NCBI RefSeq assembly: GCF_000321225.1
Contig: NW_004451529.1
Coordinates: 62,001-126,000 of the forward strand
Direction: 5' to 3'
Source of the DNA: Odobenus rosmarus divergens
Lineage: Eukaryota; Chordata; Mammalia; Carnivora; Odobenidae
Length of the DNA: 64,000 bases
Under the pieces are notes generated by a model. The model did not search any database. It worked only from the letters and a program-made list of their open reading frames with translations, and was not told the origin of the DNA. Positions 1 through 12,024 of the stretch are shown one piece after another (positions within the stretch are counted from its first letter, which is position 1; each line of letters opens with the position of its first letter). The position numbers and the translations under genes are program-made.

Positions 1-100
1 ACTAACAGAGTGATGTCTCTGGGCCTCAGTTTCCTCATCTCTAAAATGGTGGCAGTGACACATATGCCATGAAGTTATTGAGAGAATTAAGTGAAAAATA
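1..100 (+). repeat. MIR SINE fragment
   Basis: The segment carries the well-known MIR core, with CCTCAGTTTCCTCATCT followed by an AAAATGG stretch and a decayed GAATTAAGTGA end. It begins at the window edge, so its left boundary is not visible. It is an ancient, inactive tRNA-derived SINE with no coding role. Confidence 0.75.
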
Positions 101-105
101 TAAAG

Positions 106-493
106 GGAAGCCTGGGTGGCTTAATCAGTTAAGCACCCGACTCCTTTTTTTTTTCCATTTTTTAAACTTTATTTTTTATTTATTTATTTGAGGGAAAGAG
201 AGAGCATGAGTGGGAAGAGGGGCAGAGGGAGAGGAAGAGAGCGAATCCTCAAGCATATTCCACACTAAGCACGGAGCCTGACAGGGGCCTCAATGCCAGG
301 ACCCTGAGATCATGACCTGAGCTGAAATCAAGAGCCAATCACTCAACCGACTGAGCCACTCAGGTGCCCCAAGCATCGGATTTTTGATTTTGGCTCAGGG
401 TTGTGAGATCGAGCCCTCCTCAGGCTCTGCACTGGGTGTGGAGCCTGCTTGAGATTCCCTCTCTCCCTTGCCCTCTGCCCCTCCCCCCCCAAA
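106..493 (+). repeat. Carnivore SINE split by a second SINE
   Basis: A plus-strand SINE starts with CCTGGGTGGCTTAATCAGTTAAG and breaks off near position 145. Its body resumes near 371 with GCTCAGGGTTGTGAGATCG and runs into the CT-rich tail near 493. The gap is filled by a SINE in the opposite orientation. The order of events is clear: this copy is the older host and the inner copy came later. Confidence 0.85.
146..370 (-). repeat. Carnivore SINE inserted inside another SINE
   Basis: This is a minus-strand copy. It runs from a T-rich tail with TTTATTTATTTATTTGAG, through the GA-rich body, to the inverted tRNA head ending GAGCCACTCAGGTGCCCC. It sits within the plus-strand SINE at 106-493, so the two heads face opposite ways. 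Confidence 0.85.
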
Positions 494-1494
494 AAGACTA
501 TGATAAGCAATAAATATGCAAACCTAATATATGCTAGCATTTATTGAATACTTACCAAGTGCTCAATTCCTTTGATATGCTTTTTATATGCTATTTCATT
601 TAGTCATTACCCCTTCCTGGGATGGTAGATGCCATGTTGGTCGGGTCAGAAAGAGCAGCACACATTCCCTCTAGCTTTAGCTATGTTTGTCTGTGGGACT
701 GCTCCATTTATCTTGGCTAGTTCTGGTTTGATCATTTCTCACTGCCTTGTTGTTAGGATTTCCATTTCCACATACTATTTATTTCCCTTTTGTTTTGATC
801 CCTAAGGACCCAGGCGCTGATGCGCACTTGGCACTGTTTGGCACTACCTCTTCAGCATTTGCCCTCGGCGCTGTCAGCGTAGTTCCTGACAGCTTCTCAC
901 ACAATCTGTCAGCCCCCTCTGAGCCCACAATTGCCTGCTCATCAGAGCCAAATGTTCAGTGTCTTTGTTTCAGTGAGTGCTCTGCTGTCAGCCTTTCTTC
1001 ATGCAGGATTGTGGGTGCTTGATTGTTGGCCTACCCGGGAACACAGCAATCTGCACTTTGGAGCAATTATTTAATTTGGGGCAATTACTTGTAGGTGTTC
1101 TTCAAAGTGAAGATTTTGCCAGGCTGTGATTGAATTTTGAAACGGCAGCTTCCCAATCAGTTAAGGAGCCACTTCTTCATGCACACAAGACTGATCTCAG
1201 TCTGTTGTCACTGGAGGAAGGTGGTGACCCTTTCTTGCCACAGCATGCTGAGTTTGTATGGCCTCACATCCTGCAAGCAATCAGCTGCGTTTTGTGAGTG
1301 TTTTTGATATGGGGCAAATAATAAGATTTGGTTTGGGTAGAAGTCACCTATTTGTTATCTTTCTACCCTCTGCATTCAAAATTTACTTTAAATGGAAGGA
1401 ATCACTTTAGTCCTTTAGGAATTAGAGGACACATTAAATAACCCCAACTAAGGGATTCATTCATTCATTCACTTCTTCGTTGGGCTCTCTTCTC
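494..1494. other. Unique non-coding DNA
   Basis: No repeat family or gene is recognised here. A 91-codon plus-strand open frame at 747-1022 lacks an ATG start, splice signals or any recognisable motif and is probably chance. A short ATTC tetranucleotide run lies near 1456-1470. Confidence 0.5.
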
Positions 1495-1935
1495 TAACTT
1501 GGTGGTTAAGAGAATGATTTCTAGAATTGCACTGCATAGTTTAAAATCCACTTAGTAGGGGCGCCTGGGTGGCTCAGTTGGTTAAGCGACTGCCTTCAGC
1601 TCAGGTCATGATCCCAGGGTCCTGGGATCGAGCCCCGCATCGGGCTCCCTGCTCGGCGGGAAGCCTGCTTCTCCCTCTGACCCTCCCCTTGCTTGTGTTC
1701 CCTCTCTCGCTGTTTCTCTCTGTCAAATAAATAAATAAAATCTTTAAAAAAAAATTTTTTTTTAATTTAAAAAAAATCCACTTAGTAGCTGTGTCACCTT
1801 GGGAAATTTACTTTGACTAAGTCTTAATTTGGATGGAATTAAAATGGAATTTAGGATTGTGGGATTAAATAAGGGCATATTTTCATTGTGATTACAGCTC
1901 TTGGCACATAGAAAGTATTCAGTGGATGTTGGCTC
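1495..1935 (+). repeat. MIR interrupted by a SINE
   Basis: The left part (about 1495-1558) and the right part (about 1773-1935) join into one MIR: GGTGGTTAAGAGAATG, then GCTGTGTCACCTTGGG, then a decayed tail. A young carnivore SINE splits it, and the flanking duplication makes the join unambiguous. Confidence 0.7.
1559..1772 (+). repeat. Carnivore SINE, full length, with TSD
   Basis: Full-length copy with tRNA head, CT-rich body, AAATAAATAAATAAAATC and a poly-A tail. A perfect 16-bp TSD, AAAATCCACTTAGTAG, flanks it at 1543-1558 and 1773-1788. The sequence is close to the common young form seen elsewhere in the window. Confidence 0.95.
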
Positions 1936-2170
1936 TTATTTATTATCTTGCACTTAGAGTTAGACCTTGTACCATAAATAATAAGTAGCCATAACAGTAT
2001 ATTGTTTTTATTCTTAATCGTTCTCCAAATGTTTTACTCTTTGAATCCTATTAGGAACGCTTGTTTACCCCTCAGTACCCAACAAATTGCTACAGATTAC
2101 ATACTCCTGAAAAGGGGAGGCATCTTGAAAATGTATGACACCTTTTTCTTTTTAAAATATATTTCAACAG

Positions 2171-2372
2171 GGGCACCTGGGTGGTACTGTTGGTTAAGCA
2201 TCTGATTCTTGGTTTCAGCTCAGGTCATGATCTCAGGGTCATGGGATCGAGCCCCGTGTCAGGCTCCACACAGTGCAGAGTCTGCTTAAGAATCTCTCCC
2301 TCCCCCTCTGCCCCTATGGCCTCGCTCGCGTGGGCTCTCTCTCTCAAATAAATAAATCTTTAAAAAATGTAT
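2171..2372 (+). repeat. Carnivore SINE
   Basis: Starts at GGGCACCTGGGTGG and ends with AAATAAATAAATCTTTAAAA. The flanks share TATTTCAA, a short degenerate TSD. Body differences (GTGTCAGGCTCCACACAG) mark it as a somewhat older copy. Confidence 0.9.
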
Positions 2373-4176
2373 TTCAATAAATATATTTCAATTCAGTTAG
2401 TCAAAGGTTGGATCATGTAAGAATGGATGGACAATAAAGTAACAATAGAGGATTTAGTTCATGGTAACTTGGAAGAGTGAAGGGTTGTTCCCTAATAATT
2501 CACTTCATTGTTGGCTAAGAGGCTGAGGACCGAAGCTGACATTGACATTGGCTTCTTAAAACCAACCTATGTGTGGTGCTGCACTTTTAAACTGATCAAA
2601 TGTTGGCCTGTGGAAGGTTTCCATAATTTAATGATACCTCTAATTATATTTCAAAATGAGAATAAGTCTTATTTCAAAGAAAATATCCAACTAAGGTTGC
2701 CTTCTTTACTCTCTTAAGAAATCAGGATACATTTTCTAGTGAAATAAAGAACTTGGTAAAATAGCAAGTTTTTCCTGATTTCCATCAACTTAGAGGTCTG
2801 AAGTATCTTGTTTGCATAGTCTGGCGACACTTTCCTGTTTCAGTTTAAGGCTTGTGAAGTCTTTTCTTTATTTTCATGGATAATGTCCAGAGCTTCAGTA
2901 AGCAGATGCAGTAATACCTTATTACTCTGAAATGGTTTAAAGAGGTTACATATATAAATTGTTTCTGATAACTGAAAGGTATCTCTTTAGCTTCCCAAAC
3001 TAAAAATTATCTACTTTTTATTTATAACACATGCTGTGCTTCCTTCTTAAGCCCAATATTTTGATCATGTTGGAAACATTAACACTGCAGAATTATCATT
3101 ATGAGCTAATGTAAACTATAGAAGGATTATTGGCCCCACTAAATGGGCCCAGACAACTATATGTTTTATAGTTTTTAGAAAAGTATTATCTTCTATTTCT
3201 GTCAGATCTAATATTTTAATTCTGACTACTATCTCTATAGGCTATTTGTCTCTAATCCCATCTACCACACACTTTGTCTTTTACTTTGCTACTTTTGATA
3301 TCTATAAACTATAAAATCATATCACCAAAGTAATTCAAAGTGCATATGAAATTAAAATTTGAATAAATTTTTGTGGTGTTAGAGCTATTTTGGTTATTTA
3401 GAGGTCTTTAATTTTTTTTTTAATTTTTAAGTTCTTGGTGTTTTTCATAGCTCACTTGTTCAATAGTCTGACTTTGAGATAATTGAAGAAAAGTGTTTCT
3501 TACTGTAATTTGATGATGACTCTATAAATTGGTCTAGTTGGGTCCACAGGGAAAAGAATAAATCTCATAAATTTTGGGATAGCTAGTATAGTTTAATCAT
3601 TTCGTCCTCAAATAAGCACTTACTATGTATATTACAGCAGTACTGAGTGGTGGATATTCCCTTAAACTAGACATTAAAGGCTTGGAGGATCCTAGCCTTC
3701 TACTAAATACACATATGACCTTAGGCTAGTCAAGTTCACATTCTGAAAAATGGGAATCACAATAGATGTTGTTATGAGAACCAGTGAGATTTCACTATTC
3801 CTGTGAAAGCAAAGAGATTGAGAATATAGCAGAGTTAGTTGAACATGGAGTGGAGTTTCCAACACGTACCCTGAAGGGATTTGGGAGGGAGAAGTGGGGT
3901 GGAAGACTGATTTAGGAGAAAGGACCAGAGCATAACAAGGATTAGAGAATTGGAGACTAGAGGACCTTACATTTTAGGCAGTGACTAGAAAAACAAGATC
4001 CAGAGACATTGTGGACTTAGTCATAATGGCAGGTTGATAAACATTCAAGTTTTAACAATTCACCATTGCCAAGCAGCTGTGATGTGGGGGGGAGAGGGGT
4101 GGGGCAGGGCAGCAGGTTTAGACTGCAGGTTTGGGCAGCACTGGGCAGCAGCTAGTGGATGAGGAAAGCAAATTTG
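2373..4176. other. Unique AT-rich DNA
   Basis: About 1.8 kb with no gene signal and no repeat I can assign. Open frames are short and look random. A GGGGGGAGAGGGGTGGGG stretch near 4086 is a small G-rich patch. Confidence 0.45.
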
Positions 4177-4294
4177 GGGGGCACCTGCCTCGTTCACTCA
4201 GTGGAACTTGCCACTCTTGATCTCAGGGTTGTAGGTTTGAGCCCTACGTTGAGTGTAGAGATTACTTAAAAATAAAATCTTTAAAAAAAAAAAA
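4177..4294 (+). repeat. Short-type tRNA SINE
   Basis: This belongs to the short architecture. The tRNA-like head (GGCACCTGCCTCGTTCACTC, CTCTTGATCTCAGGG, GTTTGAGCC) passes straight into GTGTAGAGATTACTTAAAAATAAAATCTTT and poly-A, with no CT-rich body. It is distinct from the roughly 200-bp copies. Confidence 0.85.
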
Positions 4295-6294
4295 GGAAAG
4301 AAAATTTTGTTTAATTGTAACCCAAGTTTTTTGATCTACAATAATCTTTTTTTTTTCTAACTGGTAAATTGTGATCAAAACCAGTCCAGACTCGTTGCAT
4401 GGTGTGATGATGAATTGTGTTGATTTAGTTTTGTCTCTTGGCCTTGTTATACTTCCTGCTGCTTTTGGTTTCTTAAAAGAATTAACTGAGTAAACCCCAA
4501 ACCTCCAACCAAATATATTGTGTTTATCATTCATGCCTTCTACCGTTAGATCATATTTTAGGTAGTTGACTGTGAAAGATCAGCAAATTTTAACAGGAAT
4601 TCATTCTGAGTACCTAGTCTTAATCCACACTTCTGATTTTGGAGACAGGAAAAAGATGGTTTATTAGAAGTTCTTTGCATAATACAACTCTGTATCCAAA
4701 AGGCAAGGCAGATAGACTGTATTTGTAACTGAGATGGAGAGGGCACATATATAGACCCTGGAGGTATGGGAGATGTCAACTCATACTTGAAAGATCTTTC
4801 TTCTCATGTATGATGACTTGCATGGCAAGGAAACAGCATATTTCATGGCAACTTTGTTTCTGATTCTGTCATCTTGAGCATTTAAGATTTCCTATATTTT
4901 GAATTTAACATCTCAACAGCTCTTCAGATTCACTGGGCTGAACTCAGCTCAAAATTCAGTTCCAGTGTATCTTCTTAACAAGCTGTTTGTTTATTCCTAA
5001 AGAGGTATCGCTTTGGTTTTCAGAGAGAAAAAAAAGGAAAAGGAAGTCTGGCACACAGCCTCTAATTACACCTCTAGTTGTACAGATACTACTTGAAAGC
5101 AAAAGAATAGCAGTGGGAATCCAGTGTGATGCTTCCAACTCCCCTCACACAATCTATCCCAGTTATTAGCAACACTGTTTGTTTTGTTTTGTTTTGCCTA
5201 TTGCTGGCCATTTAACCAAGATGTACATACTGGGACTTGGGAATTTCAATTAATAATTTTAGACTTCTGCATCACTGCCATCTTGAGCAAAAAACTCGAC
5301 TTTCACAAGCCTTAGACTCATGAAGATAATCCAGAAATTGAAGGAAGAATAGTTTATTGAATAATTTATTGAAGGATTGAGGGAAAATAATTTATTGTAA
5401 AAACAACAATTTTATGTGAACATTAAGTAGCATCAAAAATTTGCAGTAAGCCTCTCAGAGAAGGAAAATACCTTTCAAAAAAAAATCTCATGGTTTAATT
5501 ATTACTGTATGTGAAGATGAAAGCAACCCGGGATTTTATTAAAGATGTATGGGAAAATACTTAATAAAATAATGATAGATGTGGCAGTATTGATTTGGAT
5601 TCTTTTTCTATTTCAGGGTTTGAATATAATCTTTCATGTAGCCTTGGCTCTCCTAAAGGTAAGTCTGTTTTTATCTTTAAATTGGGCATAATTCAAATTA
5701 GCCTTTGACTCATTCTAGATTCTTGAACACAAAGACTTCCGTGAGGAACTCTGAATCTCCTCCCATCCTTTGTTGTTTTTGTTTATTTAGAGTTTGTTTC
5801 TTTACTTATAATCTATTTAATTTTGCTCTCACAGCACTCCTTCCAGGAACATATAAAGTTGTTTTCATTCATACGAGTTGGATGATGTAAGAGAAAAAGT
5901 TAAAACCTGTTTTTTGTCAAAACGATGCCAGCCTTTTTCTTAAAATACTTCTTACCACAATAACATCCCTGGAGGTACCTAAACATAGAATTGAATTATT
6001 AGAAAGCTTTTATAATATACTGACTAAAAAAGAAACTGCTACATTTCAATTTGCACTTCTTTGAGAGCTAGAAATTTACAACACACTTTAAAATTCAATT
6101 ACAATTACCTTGTTGAATTTTATATCAACATATCAATGGAGCTTTAACAGTGTGGTAATAGCAAGACATTTGCTGCAAAGTTGGTGAAAGTAACCCAATC
6201 AGTCAGTTTTTGTCCTTCAGTAAGAGAGGACATTGTTACTGAAGGCGATAATTGCCTATATTTATTAAAAAAATGCAGACCCACCCTTACCCAG
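4295..6294. other. Unique AT-rich DNA
   Basis: About 2 kb without a recognisable gene or assigned repeat. A GTTTT pentamer run lies near 5178-5197. Open frames here (up to about 90 codons) lack protein-like composition and splice context. Confidence 0.45.
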
Positions 6295-6540
6295 TAAAAC
6301 ATAGTTGTTAAAATTGCAGACTCTGGGCTCAGACAGATTTGGTTCTAATTTCAGCTCTGGTGTGTGACCTTGGGCAAATTACTCTTAAGTGCTCAGACCC
6401 TGAGTTTTGAGATAATAATAGAAACTAATTTATGGGATTGTTGTAAGAATTCAATACAGTGATACATAAAAAATATTTAACATAGTGTCTAGAAAATGTT
6501 ATTGCCTAATAAATGTTAGCTATCATTATTGTGACTACTG
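6295..6540 (+). repeat. MIR
   Basis: A nearly complete MIR: GACTCTGGGCTCAGACAGA, GTGTGACCTTGGGCAA, TTTATGGGATTGTTGTAAG and AATAAATGTTAGCTATCATTA appear in the expected order. It is ancient and inactive. Confidence 0.85.
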
Positions 6541-8311
6541 TTGTATTCACAAGGTAACTCACTTTCTGGATTCCCCATCATTCTTCCAAATTTCCCAAAA
6601 GATAATGAATTGATGTCTTCAGAGTGCCGCTTGGTATTTTAGGAGAGCTTCCGTACGTAAATACCTTGATCCCAAACCAAGACATGACATACTGTGGGTC
6701 CTGTGTACATCAAGAAGTGGGGTGTACTCCTCACCTCTTATTCTGTTAAACATTTGTTTTTTGTGAAGTTCATACATTGTACTTTAAATTGTAACATTAA
6801 ATCATTTGGAGTTTAGATATGAAAAATTCTTATACCAAAGTTATTTTGGAAATTAGGAAGATATTTAAAATATTTTCAGTAAAATAATAAAAACATGTGC
6901 ATGTATCTTTTAGTGAAGTCATGGATCTCTACCTCTAATTCTTTTTTTGTTAGGACAAATCAAAACCAAAAACTTTCTAAGATGCTTTTCGGTAGAGGGC
7001 TGGGATAAGACTTTTAGAATGCCTAAGCAGTGACAGTATTACATAATTCAGACTAAAAACAATACTTAGTCATAAAGTAAGTGTAAGGAGGAAGTCCAAC
7101 AGAGTTATGATTTTTCCTATCCTGTCTAATTTGTTTTTAAGCCTCAGACATTATCCTCCTCAAAATGCCCTTCCTCATTTTTTTGGTGACTTTACTGGTG
7201 CTCTTAGCACACACTCTGTCTGTCTTTGGGGGTATCCCAGGATTTCCTCTCTGGATATTGGGACTATACTCTGTGTCAGCTTAATACTGTATCCGTCTCG
7301 TAAATTATCTTCCTGATTGACAGATTTTTTTGGTTTGATTGCATTATTTTCATTTATTTTTATTCATGTTAACCCAGATATGGCCTGTGCAGAGGATATT
7401 CTCTGGCCACTGGGCAGAAAGGCTTTTGAATCTTCTCTAGAAATACATGGATGCTCATCTAGTATCTTGCAGAATTTGCCTAGTTAGAGAAGATTAAAAG
7501 GAGAGCTTTCTCACTACTTTTGGGATATTTATATCCCTTCCTTGTATGAATCCTGGAGCTGACCCCACTAGAGACAGTATATATAGGCTGAACTGAAGTG
7601 TACCAAATTGATCTGATTGCTCCCACCTGGAAAAGGAATATCCCAAAATGTATGAAAGGAACTAGCATTTAGCTTCTAATCTAGTAAGCCGTATAAAAGA
7701 ATGTGTATTTGTTTACATAAAAATAACAAACTTAGGGATAGTTCAAAGTGCTTATGAACCCAGCATAAGTAATCCATTAGCATGCATTAAATGTCCAGGT
7801 GTCACTTGTAAAAGAATTGTGAATCGTGTTAACCAGAGGAAACTATTTCATTCTCTCCTGCAGTTGATAATTGAGGGAGCCAAGGCCCCAGGTTGCCTCA
7901 AGTCTTTTGTTTTACTAATGGCAAAGCTGGATTTATTATATTTTTAAGCAGCATAAATATAAGTAAAGGTCTCTGTTGCTCAGTATGATTTAAAAACACC
8001 TACTTTCTGAATGGGAGCTACTTTCTTTTGGGTTAGAAATAGTCTACCAAAGAACTAGAAAGCTATTGAGCTAAACGAATTGTTCATTATAGTAGGTGGC
8101 ATCATCAAATCATCTAGGATATTGGCAGTGTCCATTCATTCCCCCCAATCTAATTCATTTGTTATATGAAATATTTAATAGTCACCACATATAGTACATT
8201 ATAATAGATTAGAAATGATCAGTCAGAATTAATCTTAGCCACTTCATGTTGCCAGAGAATTTTTGATCAGAATAGGTTCTTTGCATTCAAACAATGGTTA
8301 AAAGTAAATGA
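6541..8311. other. Unique AT-rich DNA
   Basis: No gene is seen. A segment near 7100-7310 is CT-rich and may be a decayed plus-strand L2 piece, but the match is too weak to assign. Confidence 0.4.
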
Positions 8312-8507
8312 TGGGGTGGGGGCACCTGGGTGGGTTAGTCGGGTTCTGTCTTCAGCTCAGGTCATGATCTCAGGGTCCTAGAATCAAGCCCCTCTTCAGG
8401 CTTCCCACTCAGTGGGGAGTCTGCTTATCTCTCTCCTTCTGCCCCTCCTCCTGCTTGTGCTCTCTCTGTCACTCTCTCAAATAATTAAAGAAAATCTTAA
8501 AAAAAAA
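8312..8507 (+). repeat. Carnivore SINE with TSD
   Basis: Head GGCACCTGGGTGGGTTAG, body through CTCTCTCTGTCACTCTCTC, and a poly-A tail. The 12-bp TSD AAAAGTAAATGA lies at 8300-8311 and 8508-8519. Confidence 0.9.
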
Positions 8508-8559
8508 AAAAGTAAATGACAGAATGTTTTTCTCCCCCCTCCTCCAGCTCATTTTGTGT

Positions 8560-9560
8560 CTTATTATAGAGATAAAGAAAACCCACTCATAATTCCATCC
8601 CTAGAGGTAACCATAATAAAAATTCATTATAAAATCTTCCTTCCATGCTTTAGTCTATGAATATGTAAGCATTCATTAGCTATGTACATTTATATGTACA
8701 TACTTATTTTTAATATGGGCTTGAGGATTATAATTAAGGAGATGGGAATAGGAGATAAATCCAGAGGAATAGTGTATGAGGATGAACATATTATTTTCTG
8801 TCAAAAAATGCTGATGAACAAGACTCTTTTTCATTTAATACTATGTTATGACCATCTTTTGTGTCACTACAGACATGTAGTGGTTAAAAGCATGGATGCT
8901 GGAGCCAGGCTACTTGAGTTCAAATCCCATCTTCCACAGTTTATGCCACAATCTTAGATAAATTACGATTTCCCTATCTTTAAAATGGGGATATTAGTAA
9001 CACCTATCTCATAGGATTGTTACGGTTTAATGAGTTAATATATGATTGGTGCCTGGAAATTTGTTAAGTATGAAAATGCACCCAGGCACGATTAATATAC
9101 ATAGAGCTGCCTTAGCTTTTTAAATCACTGATTAGTATCTTATTGTGTGTACCATAATTTTACTTAGCCAATTTTATATTTAATTTTTATGGACATTTGT
9201 TTCCAGACTTTTCCTGTTAAACAAACATCCTTAAATTTCCATCTTTGCATACTTATGTAATGATGTCTTTTGGATAAACTTTGAGGAATGTAATTGCTGG
9301 GTCAGACTGTAATCACATTTGAATTTTTGATGCATATTGCAAAATTGCTTTCTACTAGCAATATGAGAATGCATTTTCTCCAATACTTTTGAAAAAGCAG
9401 AATTTCTAAATATGTGCTTTTATGGACAGTGCAATCAAGTTGTAAAACAAAGCAGCCTAAAAAGTTAATTTGTGTCATTGTAAACAAACAAAACTCTTCA
9501 GACAGTTTTGAAGAGTCCCATGTTCTTTCATTTGGGAACATCTAGTTGTTTTGTTTTTTT
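8560..9560 (-). repeat. Old L1 3' end (L1M-like) with MIR between its parts
   Basis: Two parts, about 8560-8870 and 9080-9560, read as the 3' untranslated end of an ancient L1 on the minus strand. Landmarks are CATAATTCCATCCCTAGAGGTA, TGGACATTTGTTTCCAG and GTAATTGCTGGGTCAGA in the expected antisense order. A MIR lies between them. Divergence is high, so I assign only a general old-L1 class. Confidence 0.55.
8872..9075 (+). repeat. MIR
   Basis: Starts GTAGTGGTTAAAAGCATGGA, continues with GAGTTCAAATCCCATC, then AAAATGGGGATATTAGTAAC and CTCATAGGATTGTTACGG. All MIR landmarks are in order. Confidence 0.85.
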
Positions 9561-9710
9561 TAGGGAAGCCAGTTGATCATGGCTAAATTTTAGAAGAATG
9601 ATCCCTAGCTTGGATGGGCTTTTATATTATTTAAAAGTTCTGAAGCATCTCTTTGATGGTTTTGGCTTTTCAACCTCTCCACTATGGTCTTTTTCCTTAC
9701 CATTCTATTG

Positions 9711-10104
9711 AAGCTTTTTTTTTTTTTTTGGCGGGGGGGCAGGGAAGAGGAGAGGGAGAGAGAGAAAATCTTTTTTTTTTTTTAAAGATTTATTTATTTG
9801 AGAGAGCGAGAATGAGAGAGAGAGAGTACATGAGAGTGGGGAGGGTCAGAGGGAGAAGCAGGCTTCCTGCTCAGCAAGGAGCCTGATGTGGGACTCGATC
9901 CCAGGACTCCTGGATCATGACCTGAGCCAAAGGCAATTGCTTAACCAACTGAGCCATCCAGGCGCCCAAGAGAGAGAAAATCTTAAACAGGCTCCATGCC
10001 CAGCACAGAGCCAGCATGAAGCTCAATCTCATGACCCCGAGATCATGACCTGAGCCAAAATCAAGAGTCAGACACCTAACCGACTGAGCTACCCAGGCGC
10101 CCCA
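9711..10104 (-). repeat. Carnivore SINE split by a same-strand SINE
   Basis: The tail part (about 9711-9769) and the head part (about 9984-10104, ending GAGCTACCCAGGCGCCCC) belong to one minus-strand SINE. The internal copy duplicated the host sequence GAGAGAAAATCTT at both edges, which proves insertion into this older SINE. Confidence 0.85.
9770..9968 (-). repeat. Carnivore SINE nested in a SINE
   Basis: Full-length minus-strand copy from the poly-T tail through AAAGATTTATTTATTTGAG to the inverted head GAGCCATCCAGGCGCCC. It lies inside the SINE at 9711-10104, with the host motif GAGAGAGAAAATCTT duplicated on both sides. Confidence 0.9.
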
Positions 10105-10329
10105 TATTGAAGTTTTTTTGATGAAGTCACTAACAAAATCAGTGGACATATTTCCATTTTTATCTTACTTGATTTCTCAACAGTTATCCAAAGAGCATAA
10201 AGACATAACACTTCCCCTTTTCTGAAACATTCTCCCTTGGCTTCTGTCTTATTTTTTATCTCCCTCTCATCTTCTCATTTTACTTTTGCTTACTTCTTTT
10301 TTTACCCCTAGTCATTAAGTTGGAGTTCC

Positions 10330-10700
10330 ATAGAGCTCCAGCCTCTAGGAACTCACTTGATGATTCTTCCTTGCTGATCTTGTTCATTCCCCTGCTTTCA
10401 TCTATAAATGTTCACTCTCATCTTTATATTTAGCCCAGATCCAAATATTTGGCCATGGACTTACATGTCTGCTTGGATGTTTCAGAGGCACATCAAATCC
10501 AAAAGCCAAAGCTGAACTGATACACCTTCCCAGCCCTTTGCCTCCTCCAGTAACCTTCACCTCAATGAAGGCACTATTCAGCTGCTCAAAGCAGGAGGCT
10601 GGAAGTTATCCTTAATGCTTTTCTTTACTTAATCCCCAGCATCTACTGAGTCACCAACTCCTGTTGATTCCACTTCTTAAGAATTTTTAGAATCTTCCCA
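10330..10700 (+). repeat. L2 LINE fragment, plus strand
   Basis: CT-rich sequence resembling the coding region of L2. Landmarks are TTCAGAGGCACATCAAATCC, CCAAAGCTGAACTGAT and GTCACCAACTCCTGTTGATT. An L2 fragment in the opposite orientation follows immediately. The element is ancient and inactive. Confidence 0.6.
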
Positions 10701-10754
10701 CTTTGGTAGTTAGGCTACCACACTTTCTAACTTGCACTGTTGCGGTGACCTCTT

Positions 10755-11150
10755 TCAGTAATAAGTATTGAACACCTATCAAGTGCTAGGCACTTTTCTA
10801 GGCACTGGTGATAAAGTATTGCTAAGGAAGGATGCTGCATTCTTGGAGCTTGCATTCTGATGAAGGGAAGATAGTACTTAAACAAACATAGTTGTGTTAG
10901 CACATGCTGTGGTTTATGAAGGAGAATGATGTTGATGCAGAGTGAAGGGAGCTCCCTTCTTTCAGTTGTCAATGAAAGTGACCTGAGGGATGGTATTTGA
11001 GCTGAAAATTGAATGAAAAGAAGTAGCTAGCATGCCAAAATCTGGGGAATGAGACTTCTAGGCAGAAGAAGCAAGTATGAAGGCTTTAAAGAGGATTTTT
11101 ATATGCTTAAGAAAGTCACTGTCTGGAGTGTGACAGGTAAGAGAGGATGA
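10755..11150 (-). repeat. L2 LINE 3' fragment, minus strand
   Basis: Antisense L2 3' end: TATTGAACACCTATCAAGTG, GCTAGGCACTTTTCTAGGC, GGAGCTTGCATTCTGATG, then the antisense coding part with GACCTGAGGGATGGTATTTG. These follow the usual order of a minus-strand L2. Confidence 0.7.
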
Positions 11151-11271
11151 TGGCTTAGATTTGGGTGTTAGTAGTGGAACTGAGAGAAATGGATGTCTGC
11201 TCTTTCTCCAGCTGCTCATGAACACTGTCCCTAGCCAAGTCCCACATTGTCACCAGAGTACCCTTGTTTGT

Positions 11272-11473
11272 TTTTTTAAAGATTTATTTATTTATTTGAG
11301 AGGGAGAGAATTGGGAGGGGAGAGGCAGAGGGAGAGGGAGAGAGAATCTTTAAACAGACTCCATGCTGAGCGTGGAGCCCAATGCTGGGCTCGATCCCAT
11401 GACCCTGAGATCACAACCTGAACCAAAACCAAGAACCGGATGCTTAACAGACTGTGCCACCCAGGCGCCCCCC
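11272..11473 (-). repeat. Carnivore SINE
   Basis: Minus-strand copy, from TTTTTTTAAAGATTTATTTA to the head end GTGCCACCCAGGCGCC, followed by a C-run. Flanks share AGTACYCTTKTTT, a degenerate TSD. Confidence 0.9.
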
Positions 11474-11504
11474 CCCACCCATAGTACTCTTTTTAAAACA
11501 GATT

Positions 11505-11785
11505 TTATTATTCACTATTGAACAAATATTGACCAAACACCTATTCAGAGATAGACACTATTCTGTGTACTTGACTAGATCAATGAACTAGAATAACAAA
11601 AATACTTGCCTCCATCAGCCTTTGTTCTAACAGTATACAGTTAATAAACAGTAAACATAACAAATATATAAATATAGTATATAAGAAGTAATATGCAGGG
11701 GAAAAAGGAAAAGTACAGCAGAGTAAAGGGACCTCTGGTTAGGTTTTGCAGTGTTAAATAGGGTAGTTAGGGTTAACTGGGAGTC
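11505..11785 (-). repeat. L2 LINE 3' fragment, minus strand
   Basis: Antisense L2 end: TATTCACTATTGAACAAATA, CAAACACCTATTCAGAGAT, CTAACAGTATACAGTTAATAAA. It could be a continuation of a split L2 or a second copy; the overlap with the copy at 10755 favours a second copy. Confidence 0.55.
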
Positions 11786-11978
11786 TGTTTCTTGATTTGT
11801 CTCTCATGTTTTTCCTTTGTTTTGTTTCTTAAATTAGACATGAGTGAAATCATATGGTATTTGTCTTTCTCTGATTTATTTCACTAAGCAGTATACTCTC
11901 AAGCTCCATCCATGTTAGAAATGGCAAGATTTCATTCTTTTTTATGGCTGAATAATATTCTATTGTATATATATCACA
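11786..11978 (-). repeat. Old L1 3' fragment, minus strand
   Basis: Antisense L1 sequence equivalent to 12425-12620 of the neighbouring element: GACATGAGTGAAATCATATG, TGGTATTTGTCTTTCTC, GGCAAGATTTCATTC. It ends where the poly-T of L1-A begins, so L1-A inserted next to or into this copy. Confidence 0.7.
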
Positions 11979-12024
11979 TTTTTTTCCTTTTTTTAAAAAG
12001 TTTTTATTTAAATTCCACTTAGTT

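Noticed and set aside
9871..10149. Open frames with WVAQS(V/L) or GGSVVKRLPSAQVMIP motifs, here and at 20936, 22597, 50209, 61044 and others
   Set aside because: These are translations of the SINE head and body in various frames; they recur with every SINE and are not genes.
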